Source: Roseburia_C sp900315735 (lineage in GTDB: Bacteria > Bacillota > Clostridia > Lachnospirales > Lachnospiraceae). From it: DNA of 64,000 nucleotides. The stretch lies in assembly GCA_052118425.1 (NCBI GenBank), contig JBQKHF010000003.1; one strand, given 5' to 3'. The notes beneath the pieces were generated by a model. It was not told where the DNA came from. It did no database searches and saw nothing but the letters and a program-made list of their open reading frames with translations. Of the stretch, positions 53,205 to 62,090 are shown piece after piece (the stretch's first letter is position 1; every line of letters begins with the position of its first letter). A program made the position numbers and the translations under genes.

Positions 53205-54482
53205 TTGGATCAGGAATTATTAAATCTTATCACAGAAGTTCAGAACCATGAGAGCAGTACCGTGACAGCACTGGAGAATTCCGTGGAATTGTTACTATCG
53301 AGTCTGAATACCTGTATTGCAAAAATCGGATTGAACACAGCTGCAATTGCAAGTTATGAAAGCAACAGCTTTTATACAGATAAGGACGTGTATGCACTTG
53401 CCAATATCAGTGAATTGTTTTATCAGCAGCATGAAGACAATAAAGATGTATATGATGCAATCTGTGAAGCGGAACAGAACCTAAAGGATGCAGCGGAAGA
53501 ACGTGAGACGCAGGGAGTGTGGAAGACCGTTGCCGGAGTAGGTTTGCTTGTAGTAGGCGGAGTATGTATAGTCGCATCATGGGGAACAGCAACACCAATT
53601 GTTGCAGCCGCAGAGGGTATTGTTGGAACCGGAACGACTATTTTTGGAGTCACAGATTCTGCGGAAGGTGCCCAGGATATTTATTATGGAAGCATCGGAG
53701 ATATTGACAGTACCGCAGTAAATGACTTAAAAGATGTGGCATTCCAAGGAAATGAGGAAGCATATTATCTGACAGAAAGTGTCTTTGCATTTGCAGCATC
53801 CGCAATGATTCCAATCGGTCAGGCGGCCTCAGCAGGAAACCTGACATTCCGAAGTGGAGCAACAATCGTTGCAAAAGAAGGGATTGCAACAGCAGCAGGT
53901 GCAGGAGCCTAGAAATGTACGACGGATTTAACCGGAAACCAGACCGCAGGAATGATAGCAGGTATGGAAGCAAGTATGGCAACTGCGCAAGGACTGAATG
54001 GAATTGAAGCAGGAGCGAAGAAACTGGCGAAACCGAAGCTTGGAGATGTGGGAACTGACGGTGGCGCAGTATTAAATGATGCGGATGTGGGTTCGGCTGT
54101 AGAGGGTGGAAGTAAGACAGGTACAGTATGGGATAACATAAAAGCAACACAAGATGTTTATCCGAACACCAACATACCAAAGTCGTTTGAAGTTGATGTG
54201 AATGGACAAAAAATGTGGGTTCATGGAAATGCGACGGAACACATTTATGAAGATGTATATAAAGGAATGGCTTCTGGTAATGGGACAGCATTTACTAATC
54301 CTAATTTATATACACAAGAACTTATGAATGATTTTTATGGGTCGCTGGAACAAGCTACAAAATCAGGAATTACATATGGTGAAAAGATAAATAGTGGTAA
54401 TTGGGAGTTCATTTTTGCCAAACCAAGGCAAGATGGTCAACTTCCAGTAATAAAACACTCAATGTTTAATGGGTGGCATTAG
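53205..54482 (+). pseudogene. LXG-like toxin remnant interrupted by an amber codon
   Basis: The frame from TTG 53205 (open upstream to about 53150 without a proper start) encodes the back half of a second LXG-like lineage (HEQLDQELLNLITEVQNHES), a hydrophobic segment, and a linker. It is cut by TAG at 53910-53912. The related copy at 58117 has CAG at the same place (AGAGAQKCTTDLTG), so one C-to-T change made the stop. Reading through in frame gives a further 190 codons ending with a distinct tip (FEVDVNGQKMWVHGNATEHI start) at 54482. The N-terminal LXG start is missing too. An intact immunity gene follows. Confidence 0.75.
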
Positions 54483-54496
54483 AAAGGAGACTGGAT

Positions 54497-54982
54497 ATGA
54501 AACTAGTTTTTGATGATGAGGTATGCAATAGTACGAAGCTTGTAATAGAAGAATATATACCGATGAAAATAGTTTTGGATGAAACAGAAGAACCAATTAA
54601 TTATTTTTCATATTCTAAAGAAAAGAAGTCATTGCTGGAAATAGCTGTTGGCGTACAGAGTGGAAAAATTAAAAAGGTGACACTTTTAATGAGTGAGGAT
54701 TATACAATTTATGATAAGAAAATTTGTATGGCTAATGTTTTATGTGAATCCGCCAATATTAAGGTCAAAGATTATATCACAATAGAGTGTGAAAAATTTT
54801 CTACAGAATTATTTGAAGATGCATTGAGAATATCATTGTCTGATAAAAACATTAAAAGATATGTTAAAATGGACAGATTGTATATCGGACTGTCAAATGA
54901 AGATGATATTATTGAAATTTGTATAATGGAGTTAAGCGATGAAGAAAGAAAACATATAAAAAACGAATTGGAATATCAATAA
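54497..54982 (+). CDS. Probable immunity protein for the 53205 remnant tip
   Basis: ATG 54497 follows AGAAAGGAG. The 161-residue protein is beta-rich, with alternating strands and a helical C terminus. It lies 14 bases after the toxin remnant, the usual immunity position. It is intact although the toxin is broken, consistent with retention of protection. No named family recognised. Confidence 0.6.
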   Translation: MKLVFDDEVCNSTKLVIEEYIPMKIVLDETEEPINYFSYSKEKKSLLEIAVGVQSGKIKKVTLLMSEDYTIYDKKICMANVLCESANIKVKDYITIECEKFSTELFEDALRISLSDKNIKRYVKMDRLYIGLSNEDDIIEICIMELSDEERKHIKNELEYQ

Positions 54983-55170
54983 AATTTAATTATGGTTATA
55001 CTTTAGGACTTCCTTAGAAGTAAAATCTAATAAATCCAACTACCTCCATAACCATTGCCGAAGGCAAAACTTTTCGGTGACCGATTACTATGAATCGAGT
55101 CAAAATTTCGTAGAGAAATTCATAGGTTAAAGCGAAATTTGCCCCGAGGTATACGAAAGAACAAAACTTC
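54983..55170 (+). repeat. Class A cassette spacer repeat, diverged copy
   Basis: It begins with the same TTTAATTATGGTTATACTTT and ends with a GCGAAATTTGCCC-GAGGTATAC block, but the central hairpin of the other copies is replaced by a different dyad (TTGCCGAAGGCAA) and unrelated sequence. Confidence 0.6.
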
Positions 55171-55202
55171 ATATTAAGTTCCAAAAGAAGATTCAAGAAG
55201 TA

Positions 55203-55310
55203 CCGCTTTATAGCGGACCAGTAAAAATGATTGCGACACCGCCCTTTTGGGCGAGCGGTAACATAGCCCTTTGGAGGGCTTATAACAAACCATCAGTTGA
55301 ACTGGTGGTT
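55203..55310. other. Cluster of four successive small hairpins
   Basis: CCGCT-TTAT-AGCGG, CGCCC-TTTT-GGGCG, AGCCCT-TTGG-AGGGCT and AACCATCAGT-TGA-ACTGGTGGTT follow one another within 108 bp. Subterminal palindromes of IS200/IS605-type elements look like this, but no tnpA/tnpB is nearby. One frame is open across the cluster, so a decayed gene is the alternative. Bases 55311-55483 show nothing else clear. Confidence 0.45.
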
Positions 55311-55483
55311 GCTGACTTAGAAAAATAACGAAATAAAAAACGAAATAGCAGCGGTATTTAAAAATGAATTAAATTTTATTTGGTACACAATCGAATGGTG
55401 GAGGTAGTAAGGCATATTAATGTGCATATAAGTGTAAGAAATAGTAACAGGAATAACATTTACAGAATAGGAATGGCATCATT

Positions 55484-55756
55484 ATGCTGATAAAATTAGA
55501 TACCAATGTTTATGCATCCAAGGTACATTCTTTTTCAACGGTATCCGGTGAGGTAGAAGGAAAACAGCTTACAGTTCCGGATTTAAATGTATCAATGGAC
55601 GCCATGACAGCGTACCGGGCGGGCTTTTCACAGTTAATTGGTCTGATGAGTTATTATCAGAGCCTCCTGACGCAGGATGCCGGGAAACTTCTCACACTGC
55701 GTGATGAACTGGTTGATGCAGAAACTTCTTTGATGAAAATGATAAAGACAAAATAG
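55484..55756 (+). CDS. LXG-associated partner, DUF5344-like (Lap2-type), copy 2
   Basis: The 90-residue protein differs from copy 1 at two residues (Thr-to-Ala near position 12 and Ala-to-Thr near 81). Its ribosome binding site is weaker (TAGGAATGGCATCATT against AGGAGGGCATCATC), because the duplicated block begins inside that site. No DUF5082-like gene precedes it. It is followed 17 bases later by an LXG gene, as in copy 1. Confidence 0.75.
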   Translation: MLIKLDTNVYASKVHSFSTVSGEVEGKQLTVPDLNVSMDAMTAYRAGFSQLIGLMSYYQSLLTQDAGKLLTLRDELVDAETSLMKMIKTK

Positions 55757-55773
55757 GGGGAGTGGAGAAAGTT

Positions 55774-57579
55774 ATGGGATTTCAGGTAAAGTATGAAGAA
55801 ATTACCAGCATTCGGGAACTGATTCTGGCACAGCTTGACCGGTGGATAGAGCAGATAGATGCGGTAAGAAGCAGTATTGTAGAGATTGCTACCATGTCGG
55901 AGATGCACGGAGAGGCAGCAGAGCATGTGAGAAGCTATATGTGGGATTATCATATGAATCTTGCAAATATGATAAAAGATACGATAGAAACCTACCGGAG
56001 CAGCTTTATACTCTACACAGACTGGTATTATAACATTGATTCTGACCAGCTGGCAGAGATGTCTCAGGATTCCATGGAGGGACTGGAGGAGAACATCCAG
56101 GGAGCCAGGTCAGACTTTGATGCGGTAGCAGAGGAAGTAGCGGATATTGAGAGAGAACTGTCTGCTTATCTTGATGTGGGCAGATTTTCTACAACCTGTA
56201 TGGAAAGCTGTTTTGACAATGCGCTTGCCGGAGTGCAGAATGTCCGCACACAGATAGGGGAATATGAAGAGGCGCACAGCCATGCAGATATGTATCCCAT
56301 CGATATGATGGTAGGCTATCTTCGCAGTATTATTGGTGGACAGTTAGGTGGCAGTAGTGCTACAATCAGTGCATATGATGCATCGGTTGTGAATGCAACA
56401 GAGTCTTTTCAACTGGCACAGATGATGGATGGAATGTTAAGTACATATCTCGAACAGGTGAAGGACAGGGTAAACTCCTGTGAGGAGTTCTATGAACTGC
56501 AGCAACAGCAGTGGCAGGAATCTATCCGGCTGAGAACAGAAGAAGGCATTGTGAAAACACTTGTCGGAGTCGGAACCATGATTCTGGGAGGAATGCTTGT
56601 CGTAGCAACCTGTGGTATGGCACTTCCTTTAGTGGCTACAGTAGGAGTAATGGCAATTGGCGCAGGAACAGCAGCATATGGCTTTTCAAATGCAGTAGAA
56701 GGTGGTCAGGATGTTTATGCAGGAGTAACAGGAGACCCAAGAATGGTATCGGTTAATCCAATCCGTGATACATTATTTGCCAGCAATCCGGACCTCTATT
56801 ATTTAATAGGAAATGTTTTGACAATCTCAGCTTCTATGATACTGACAGGAGGAATGGCAGCAAATGCAGCAGTAAGTGCAGGAACATCCATCGGAAGGGC
56901 AGTAGTAACAGAGTATGCAAAGCAGGGACTGACAATGGCAGCCAGCAGCTATGTGGAAAAGAGCATGACAGAAGCAACCAACAGTCCACTGGCAGGTTTT
57001 GTAGTTGGTTCACTAACCGGAATAGCAACATATGGAACGCTCAGTGAGGCAGAGCTGGAAGTAGTAAATAACGTAAAAAGACCGCAGCAGTTGGGAAATG
57101 TAGGAGAGAGTGGAACATCAAGTAAAATAGGATATGAATATTTAGATGACCAATTAGGTAACTTAAAAGATAAAGTTAAAATAAATCAGTATCAATCAGC
57201 AGAAAGTGTTAATGCTTGGTGGGAAGCAAGAGGTTATAAATCACCTTACAAAGAGAAAACTGTTGTACAAAATATAACACTGACAGAAGATACAAAATTT
57301 GTTCGAGTATATGACGGTGTGAATTCAAATTTAGAGGGTGGATGGGTTATGAGAGCCGAGGATATCAAAGGACTTACACCTAAAGAAATTCAAGCTAAAT
57401 TTGCATTAGAGTATGAACCTAAATTTATTGGAGAAGTAGAGCTGAAAGCAGGAGATACAGTACGTTTAGGTGAGGTTGGACCTAATTTTGGATTTGATGG
57501 TGGTGGAATACAAATAGATTTACAACAGCAATGGATTGGTGATTTTACTGAACTTGGAAAGATTGAAGACTGGAGGTAA
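55774..57579 (+). CDS. LXG-domain type VII effector with unassigned tip (GGGIQI family)
   Basis: The 601-residue protein shares the LXG domain, hydrophobic segments and LGNVGESG junction with its paralogues. The tip (from about residue 448) holds NAWWEARGYKSPYKEKTVVQ, FVRVYDGVNSNLEGGWVMRA, GLTPKEIQAKFALEYEPKFI and GEVGPNFGFDGGGIQIDL near the end. Arg in FVRVYD plus terminal GGGXQ again suggests an ART/TNT-like enzyme; no family name is secure. The immunity gene follows after 2 bases. Confidence 0.82.
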   Translation: MGFQVKYEEITSIRELILAQLDRWIEQIDAVRSSIVEIATMSEMHGEAAEHVRSYMWDYHMNLANMIKDTIETYRSSFILYTDWYYNIDSDQLAEMSQDSMEGLEENIQGARSDFDAVAEEVADIERELSAYLDVGRFSTTCMESCFDNALAGVQNVRTQIGEYEEAHSHADMYPIDMMVGYLRSIIGGQLGGSSATISAYDASVVNATESFQLAQMMDGMLSTYLEQVKDRVNSCEEFYELQQQQWQESIRLRTEEGIVKTLVGVGTMILGGMLVVATCGMALPLVATVGVMAIGAGTAAYGFSNAVEGGQDVYAGVTGDPRMVSVNPIRDTLFASNPDLYYLIGNVLTISASMILTGGMAANAAVSAGTSIGRAVVTEYAKQGLTMAASSYVEKSMTEATNSPLAGFVVGSLTGIATYGTLSEAELEVVNNVKRPQQLGNVGESGTSSKIGYEYLDDQLGNLKDKVKINQYQSAESVNAWWEARGYKSPYKEKTVVQNITLTEDTKFVRVYDGVNSNLEGGWVMRAEDIKGLTPKEIQAKFALEYEPKFIGEVELKAGDTVRLGEVGPNFGFDGGGIQIDLQQQWIGDFTELGKIEDWR

Positions 57580-57581
57580 AT

Positions 57582-57938
57582 ATGAGAGAAGTATCTATTG
57601 ATGGTAATATTTTAAATATTGGTGGTACTAAAATCACTGTAAAATATCCAATTAAACAAGTTGAAAGCATCAGTGGAAAGTATGTTGTATTGTTAAAGAT
57701 TCCACGAGTAGAACTAGGAGCAGAGGAACTTAATAATATTTTGTGTTATAATGAAAATGGCGAAATGTGTTGGCGAATAAGTGACAAATTACCGTCTAAT
57801 ATTGTCAGCAAAGAGCAAATTCCATATGTTGCAATTCAAATTATGAATGGGAAATTATATGCTACTGATTTCTGGGGGAGAAAGTTTAATGTTGATGTAG
57901 AAAATGGAAATTTAATGGATGTAAAAATAGTACGTTGA
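57582..57938 (+). CDS. Probable immunity protein for the 55774 toxin
   Basis: The ribosome binding site GGAGG lies inside the end of the toxin gene. The 118-residue protein is beta-rich, with strands around ISGKYVVLLKIPRVE and YVAIQIMNGKLYATDFWGRK. It has no recognised family. Position supports immunity. Confidence 0.65.
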   Translation: MREVSIDGNILNIGGTKITVKYPIKQVESISGKYVVLLKIPRVELGAEELNNILCYNENGEMCWRISDKLPSNIVSKEQIPYVAIQIMNGKLYATDFWGRKFNVDVENGNLMDVKIVR

Positions 57939-57988
57939 CAGAATAAAGCAGAGAATGTCATAGATATAACAAGGTTGTAACATTTTCC

Positions 57989-58018
57989 TTGACGATTCTC
58001 AAACACCCATGTTACAAT
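57989..58018 (+). promoter_or_regulatory. Possible promoter in a cassette scar
   Basis: TTGACG (57989-57994) and TACAAT (58013-58018) are 18 bp apart, ahead of the toxin remnant at 58117. The intervening 58020-58110 carries a G-rich imperfect dyad and matches no other spacer, marking a distinct recombination scar. Confidence 0.4.
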
Positions 58019-58116
58019 GGCACGCAACAGGGGGGTATAAGGGGGATGAAACGCCCTCATAATACCTAAACAAAAACACAGAATCGGAGATGTTCTATTG
58101 GTGATAACCGTCGTTT

Positions 58117-59343
58117 TATCAGCAGCATGAAGACAATAAAGATGTATATGATGCAATCTGTGAAGCGGAACAGAACCTAAAGGATGCTGCGGAAGAACGT
58201 GAGACGCAGGGAGTGTGGAAGACCGTTGCCGGAGTCGTATTGGTTGGTTTTGGGGTGGCATGTATTATTGCAACTGCAGGTGCAGCGTCGCCCATTGTTG
58301 CAGCGGTTGGAGTGGCTGTGGGAACCGGAACGACTATTTTTGGAGTCGCAGATTCTGCGGAAGGTGCCCAGGATATTTATTATGGAAGCATCGGAGATAT
58401 TGACAGTACCGCAGTAAATGACTTAAAAGATGTGGTATTCCAAGGAAATGAGGAAGCATATTATCTGACAGAAAGTGTCTTTGCATTTGCAGCATCCGCA
58501 ATGATTCCAATCGGTCAGGCGGCCTCAGCAGGAAACCTGACATTTAGGAGTGGAGCAACAATCGTTGCAAAAGAAGGGATTGCAACAGCAGCAGGTGCAG
58601 GAGCCCAGAAATGTACGACGGATTTAACCGGAAACCAGACAGCAGGAATGATAGCAGGTATGGAAGCAAGTATGGCAACTGCGCAAGGACTGAATGGAAT
58701 TGAAGCAGGAGCGAAGAAACTGGCGAAACCGAAGCTTGGAGATGTGGGAACTGACGGTGGCGCAGTATTAAATGATGCGGATGTGGGTTCGGCTGTAAAG
58801 GGTGGTAGATATTCGAACTTAGGTAATATGTCATTTGAGGATGGAAAGCAATATTCATCGTGGAGTAAACTTAGAGAAGAGGGATTGTCACTTGAACAAG
58901 TAGAAAAAATAAAAGGCACACCAAAGGGACAGAAACCATTACCAGAAACTTATTTGAGTGAGGAATATATTAATAATCATCTAAATTCATTCAAGAAAAG
59001 TGGTGCGGTAAAAATAATGCCAAGTGAGCCATCAGGAACAATTGGTGGTAAAGGTGGTACATTTGTAATGTCTGGGGATGAACTAAGTGAAATAATTCGA
59101 AACGCAGATGGGGATGTGGCTAAAATAGAAAGTGTTTTGGGATTAGACAAAGGATATTTAGGAAGTAATCCTGTTATAGTGACAATTCAGGACACATCTA
59201 GTTTAAGACTTCCATCTGGCAATGAATTAGGTGCATGGCCGGAATACTGGGAACCAGGCGGCTATACAAGTGGTGGAATAAAAGAAGCAGTTATTAATCC
59301 GGCGAAAGAAGGAACATATACATATAAACATTTATTTGAATAG
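58117..59343 (+). pseudogene. LXG-like remnant with intact toxin tip, N-terminally truncated
   Basis: Sequence matching the 53205 remnant begins at YQQHEDNKDVYDAICEAEQN and continues nearly identically through AGAGAQKCTTDLTG to the junction DADVGSAVKGG, with CAG where the other has TAG. A stop lies upstream in frame (58105-58107), and the first possible start is GTG 58213 without a proper ribosome binding site, so the LXG export domain is lost. The tip has LPETYLSEEYINNHLNSFKK, GTFVMSGDELSEII and LRLPSGNELGAWPEYW with YTSGGIKEAVI, a pattern I have seen in polymorphic toxins but cannot name. The tip is intact. Confidence 0.7.
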
Positions 59344-59355
59344 AGGTGCTTTAAA

Positions 59356-59571
59356 ATGAAGTTAATTATAGAAGATGAGGGTATTAGTCTACTGGAAAAC
59401 AAAGGGCAATATTATCTTCAGTATGATGCAGGAGCGCATATGATAAAGAAAAAAAGAATTGAAATTACAAATGAAGAGGCGGAGTTATGCCAATTAGATG
59501 TTGAAGAAATGTATAATCTTATTTTGCAATATCAAAATGATGGTGTATATGGTGAAGATGTAGTTGAATAA
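59356..59571 (+). CDS. Small probable immunity protein
   Basis: The 71-residue acidic protein starts 13 bases after the toxin tip with GAGGTG upstream. It is short, with two strands then two helices (ITNEEAELCQLDVEEMYNLI). Immunity by position; no family recognised. Confidence 0.6.
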   Translation: MKLIIEDEGISLLENKGQYYLQYDAGAHMIKKKRIEITNEEAELCQLDVEEMYNLILQYQNDGVYGEDVVE

Positions 59572-59576
59572 AATAT

Positions 59577-59770
59577 ATAAATTTAATTATGGTTATACTT
59601 TAGGACTCCAAAACCCTTAACTCAAAAAGCTATTTTAATCTCTGTCTGTTCACGAAGTGAATGACATACAGAGATTAATAATAGCTTTTTGTCATTTACC
59701 TAAAGGGGAAAGGACTCCTTATGGCGAAATTTGCCCTCAGGTATACAAAAGGATTTGTCTGACATTTTAT
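59577..59770 (+). repeat. Class A cassette spacer repeat, copy 2, with long hairpin
   Basis: Matches 52687-52870 almost base for base, including the hairpin at 59624-59690, then diverges after GGATTTGTC. The rest up to 59956 shows weak similarity to 52871-53000 and no gene. Confidence 0.75.
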
Positions 59771-59956
59771 TTCTAAGGTACTGTAAAACATTGATTTTAC
59801 TGACTTGTTTCAAGTTGGTGTTTTCATTCTTACACAGAACTATTGTTTGATGAAATCAAAATGACACACAGAATATGGACTCTATGCTGGAGTTTATAAG
59901 GTCTATTTTGATAGCAAGAACAGGAAGTCCTGCTATATCAGTAACTAATTATCAGG

Positions 59957-60226
59957 CTGATAAAATTAGATACCAATGTTTATGCATCCAAGGTACATTC
60001 TTTTTCAACGGTATCCGGTGAGGTAGAAGGAAAACAGCTTACAGTTCCGGATTTAAATGTATCAATGGACGCTATGACAGCGTACCGGGCGGGCTTTTCA
60101 CAGTTAATTGGTCTGATGAGTTATTATCAGAGCCTCCTGACGCAGGATGCCGGGAAGCTTCTCACACTGCGTGATGAACTGGTTGATGCAGAAGCTTCTT
60201 TGATGAAAATGATAAAGACAAAATAG
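59957..60226 (+). pseudogene. LXG partner, DUF5344-like, copy 3, without start codon
   Basis: The 89-codon frame is intact and matches copies 1 and 2 from the second codon on (CTGATAAAATTAG), but ATG is replaced by the unrelated flank ATCAGG and no ribosome binding site is present. The duplication junction is therefore exactly between codons 1 and 2. It is probably not translated, leaving the following LXG gene reliant on other copies. Confidence 0.75.
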
Positions 60227-60243
60227 GGGGAGTGGAGAAAGTT

Positions 60244-62079
60244 ATGGGATTTCAGGTAAAGTATGAAGAAATTACCAGCATTCGGGAACTGATTCTGGCA
60301 CAGCTTGACCGGTGGATAGAGCAGATAGATGCGGTAAGAAGCAGTATTGTAGAGATTGCTGCCATGTCGGAGATGCACGGAGAGGCAGCAGAGCATGTGA
60401 GAAGCTATATGTGGGATTATCATATGAATCTTGCAAATATGATAAAAGATACGATAGAAACCTACCGGAGCAGTTTTGTCCTCTACACAGACTGGTATTA
60501 TAACATTGATTCTGACCAGATGGCAGAGATGTCTCAGGATTCCATGGAGGGACTGGAGGAGAACATCCAGGGAGCAAGATCAGACTTTGATGCGGTAGCA
60601 GAGGAAGTGGCGGATATTGAGAGAGAACTGTCTGCTTATCTTGATGTGGGCAGATTTTCTACAACCTGTATGGAAAGCTGTTTTGACAATGCGCTTGCCG
60701 GAGTGCAGAATGTCCGCACACAGATAGGGGAATATGAAGAGGCGCACAGCCATGCAGATATGTATCCCATCGATATGATGGTAGGCTATCTTCGCAGTAT
60801 TATTGGTGGACAGTTAGGTGGCAGTAGTGCTACAATCAGTGCATATGATGCATCGGTTGTGAATGCAACAGAGTCTTTTCAACTGGCACAGATGATGGAT
60901 GGAATGTTAAGTACATATCTCGAACAGGTGAAGGACAGGGTAAACTCCTGTGAGGAGTTCTATGAACTGCAGCAACAGCAGTGGCAGGAATCTATCCGGC
61001 TGAGAACAGAAGAAGGCATTGTGAAAACACTTGTCGGAGTCGGAACCATGATTCTGGGAGGAATGCTTGTCGTAGCAACCTGTGGTATGGCACTTCCACT
61101 GGTGACAACCGTTGGAGTTGTAGCAATTGGATTAGGCACAACTGCATATGGTTGTGCGAATGCTATAGAAGGTAGTCAGGATGTTTATGCAGGAGTAATA
61201 GGAGACCCAAGAATGGTATCGGTTAATCCAATCCGCGATACACTATTTGCCAGCAACCCAGACCTTTATTACTTAATAGGAAATACATTGACAATCTCAG
61301 CATCCCTGTTATTAACCGGAGGAATGGCAGCAAATGCAGCAGTAAGTGCAGGAACATCCATCGGCAGGGCAGTAGTGACAGAGTATGCAAAGCAGGGACT
61401 GACAATGGCAGCGAGCAGCTATGTGGACAAGAGAATGACAGAAGCAACCAACAGTCCACTGGCAGGTTTTGTAGTTGGTTCACTAACCGGAATGGCAACA
61501 TATGGAACGCTCAGTGAGATAGATGCCATGGCAAATGTAAGTGGATTACACGGTTCTTTTGCAGAAGGAATGTCAAAGGAAGATGCCCAGAAATATCTTG
61601 ATTTTCTTGAGAATGGAAGCAAGGAAGGGCTCACAGAGGCAGAAATAAGAGGAATCGGAAAGGTAGACGAAGCACTTGCATTAAAGAAAGTAAACCCGGA
61701 GGAGCTGTTGGAACTTAGAAAACAGCAACTGGGGAATGTTGGGGAGAGTGGTAGAAAAAATAATACTAATGTCAAACCATATGCTAACAGTAGACCTTCA
61801 TTTAGAAAAGGTGTTATTGAAAAGGTATGGGAGAATGCTAAAGGTGAAGATGGGCTAGTTAGGGATCCTAATACTAATGAGGTTATTCATTGGAATCCAG
61901 GAGAGTCTAGGAAGGGCGTATGGGATATGGGGCATATTCCAACAGCAAAATATTCAAAAGTACATGAAGCATATATGAATGGCAAATTAACAACAAAAGA
62001 ATTTGTGGATTGGTATAATGATCCTGCTAACTATAAACCAGAGTTACCAAGTAATAATCGGAGTCATAGGTATGAATAA
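60244..62079 (+). CDS. LXG-domain type VII effector with GH-E nuclease tip
   Basis: The 611-residue protein has the shared LXG domain and hydrophobic segments, then a helical insert found only here (about residues 420-490, NVSGLHGSFAEGMSKEDAQK) and again the QQLGNVGESG junction. The tip is a GH-E/HNH-like nuclease: VWDMGHIPTAKYSKVHEAYM with the Gly-His pair, EFVDWYNDPANYKPELPSNN and the final RSHRYE. These are the hallmarks of GH-E superfamily DNases in polymorphic toxins. The ankyrin immunity gene follows, as is usual for GH-E tips. Confidence 0.87.
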   Translation: MGFQVKYEEITSIRELILAQLDRWIEQIDAVRSSIVEIAAMSEMHGEAAEHVRSYMWDYHMNLANMIKDTIETYRSSFVLYTDWYYNIDSDQMAEMSQDSMEGLEENIQGARSDFDAVAEEVADIERELSAYLDVGRFSTTCMESCFDNALAGVQNVRTQIGEYEEAHSHADMYPIDMMVGYLRSIIGGQLGGSSATISAYDASVVNATESFQLAQMMDGMLSTYLEQVKDRVNSCEEFYELQQQQWQESIRLRTEEGIVKTLVGVGTMILGGMLVVATCGMALPLVTTVGVVAIGLGTTAYGCANAIEGSQDVYAGVIGDPRMVSVNPIRDTLFASNPDLYYLIGNTLTISASLLLTGGMAANAAVSAGTSIGRAVVTEYAKQGLTMAASSYVDKRMTEATNSPLAGFVVGSLTGMATYGTLSEIDAMANVSGLHGSFAEGMSKEDAQKYLDFLENGSKEGLTEAEIRGIGKVDEALALKKVNPEELLELRKQQLGNVGESGRKNNTNVKPYANSRPSFRKGVIEKVWENAKGEDGLVRDPNTNEVIHWNPGESRKGVWDMGHIPTAKYSKVHEAYMNGKLTTKEFVDWYNDPANYKPELPSNNRSHRYE

Positions 62080-62090
62080 AGGAGAAATTA

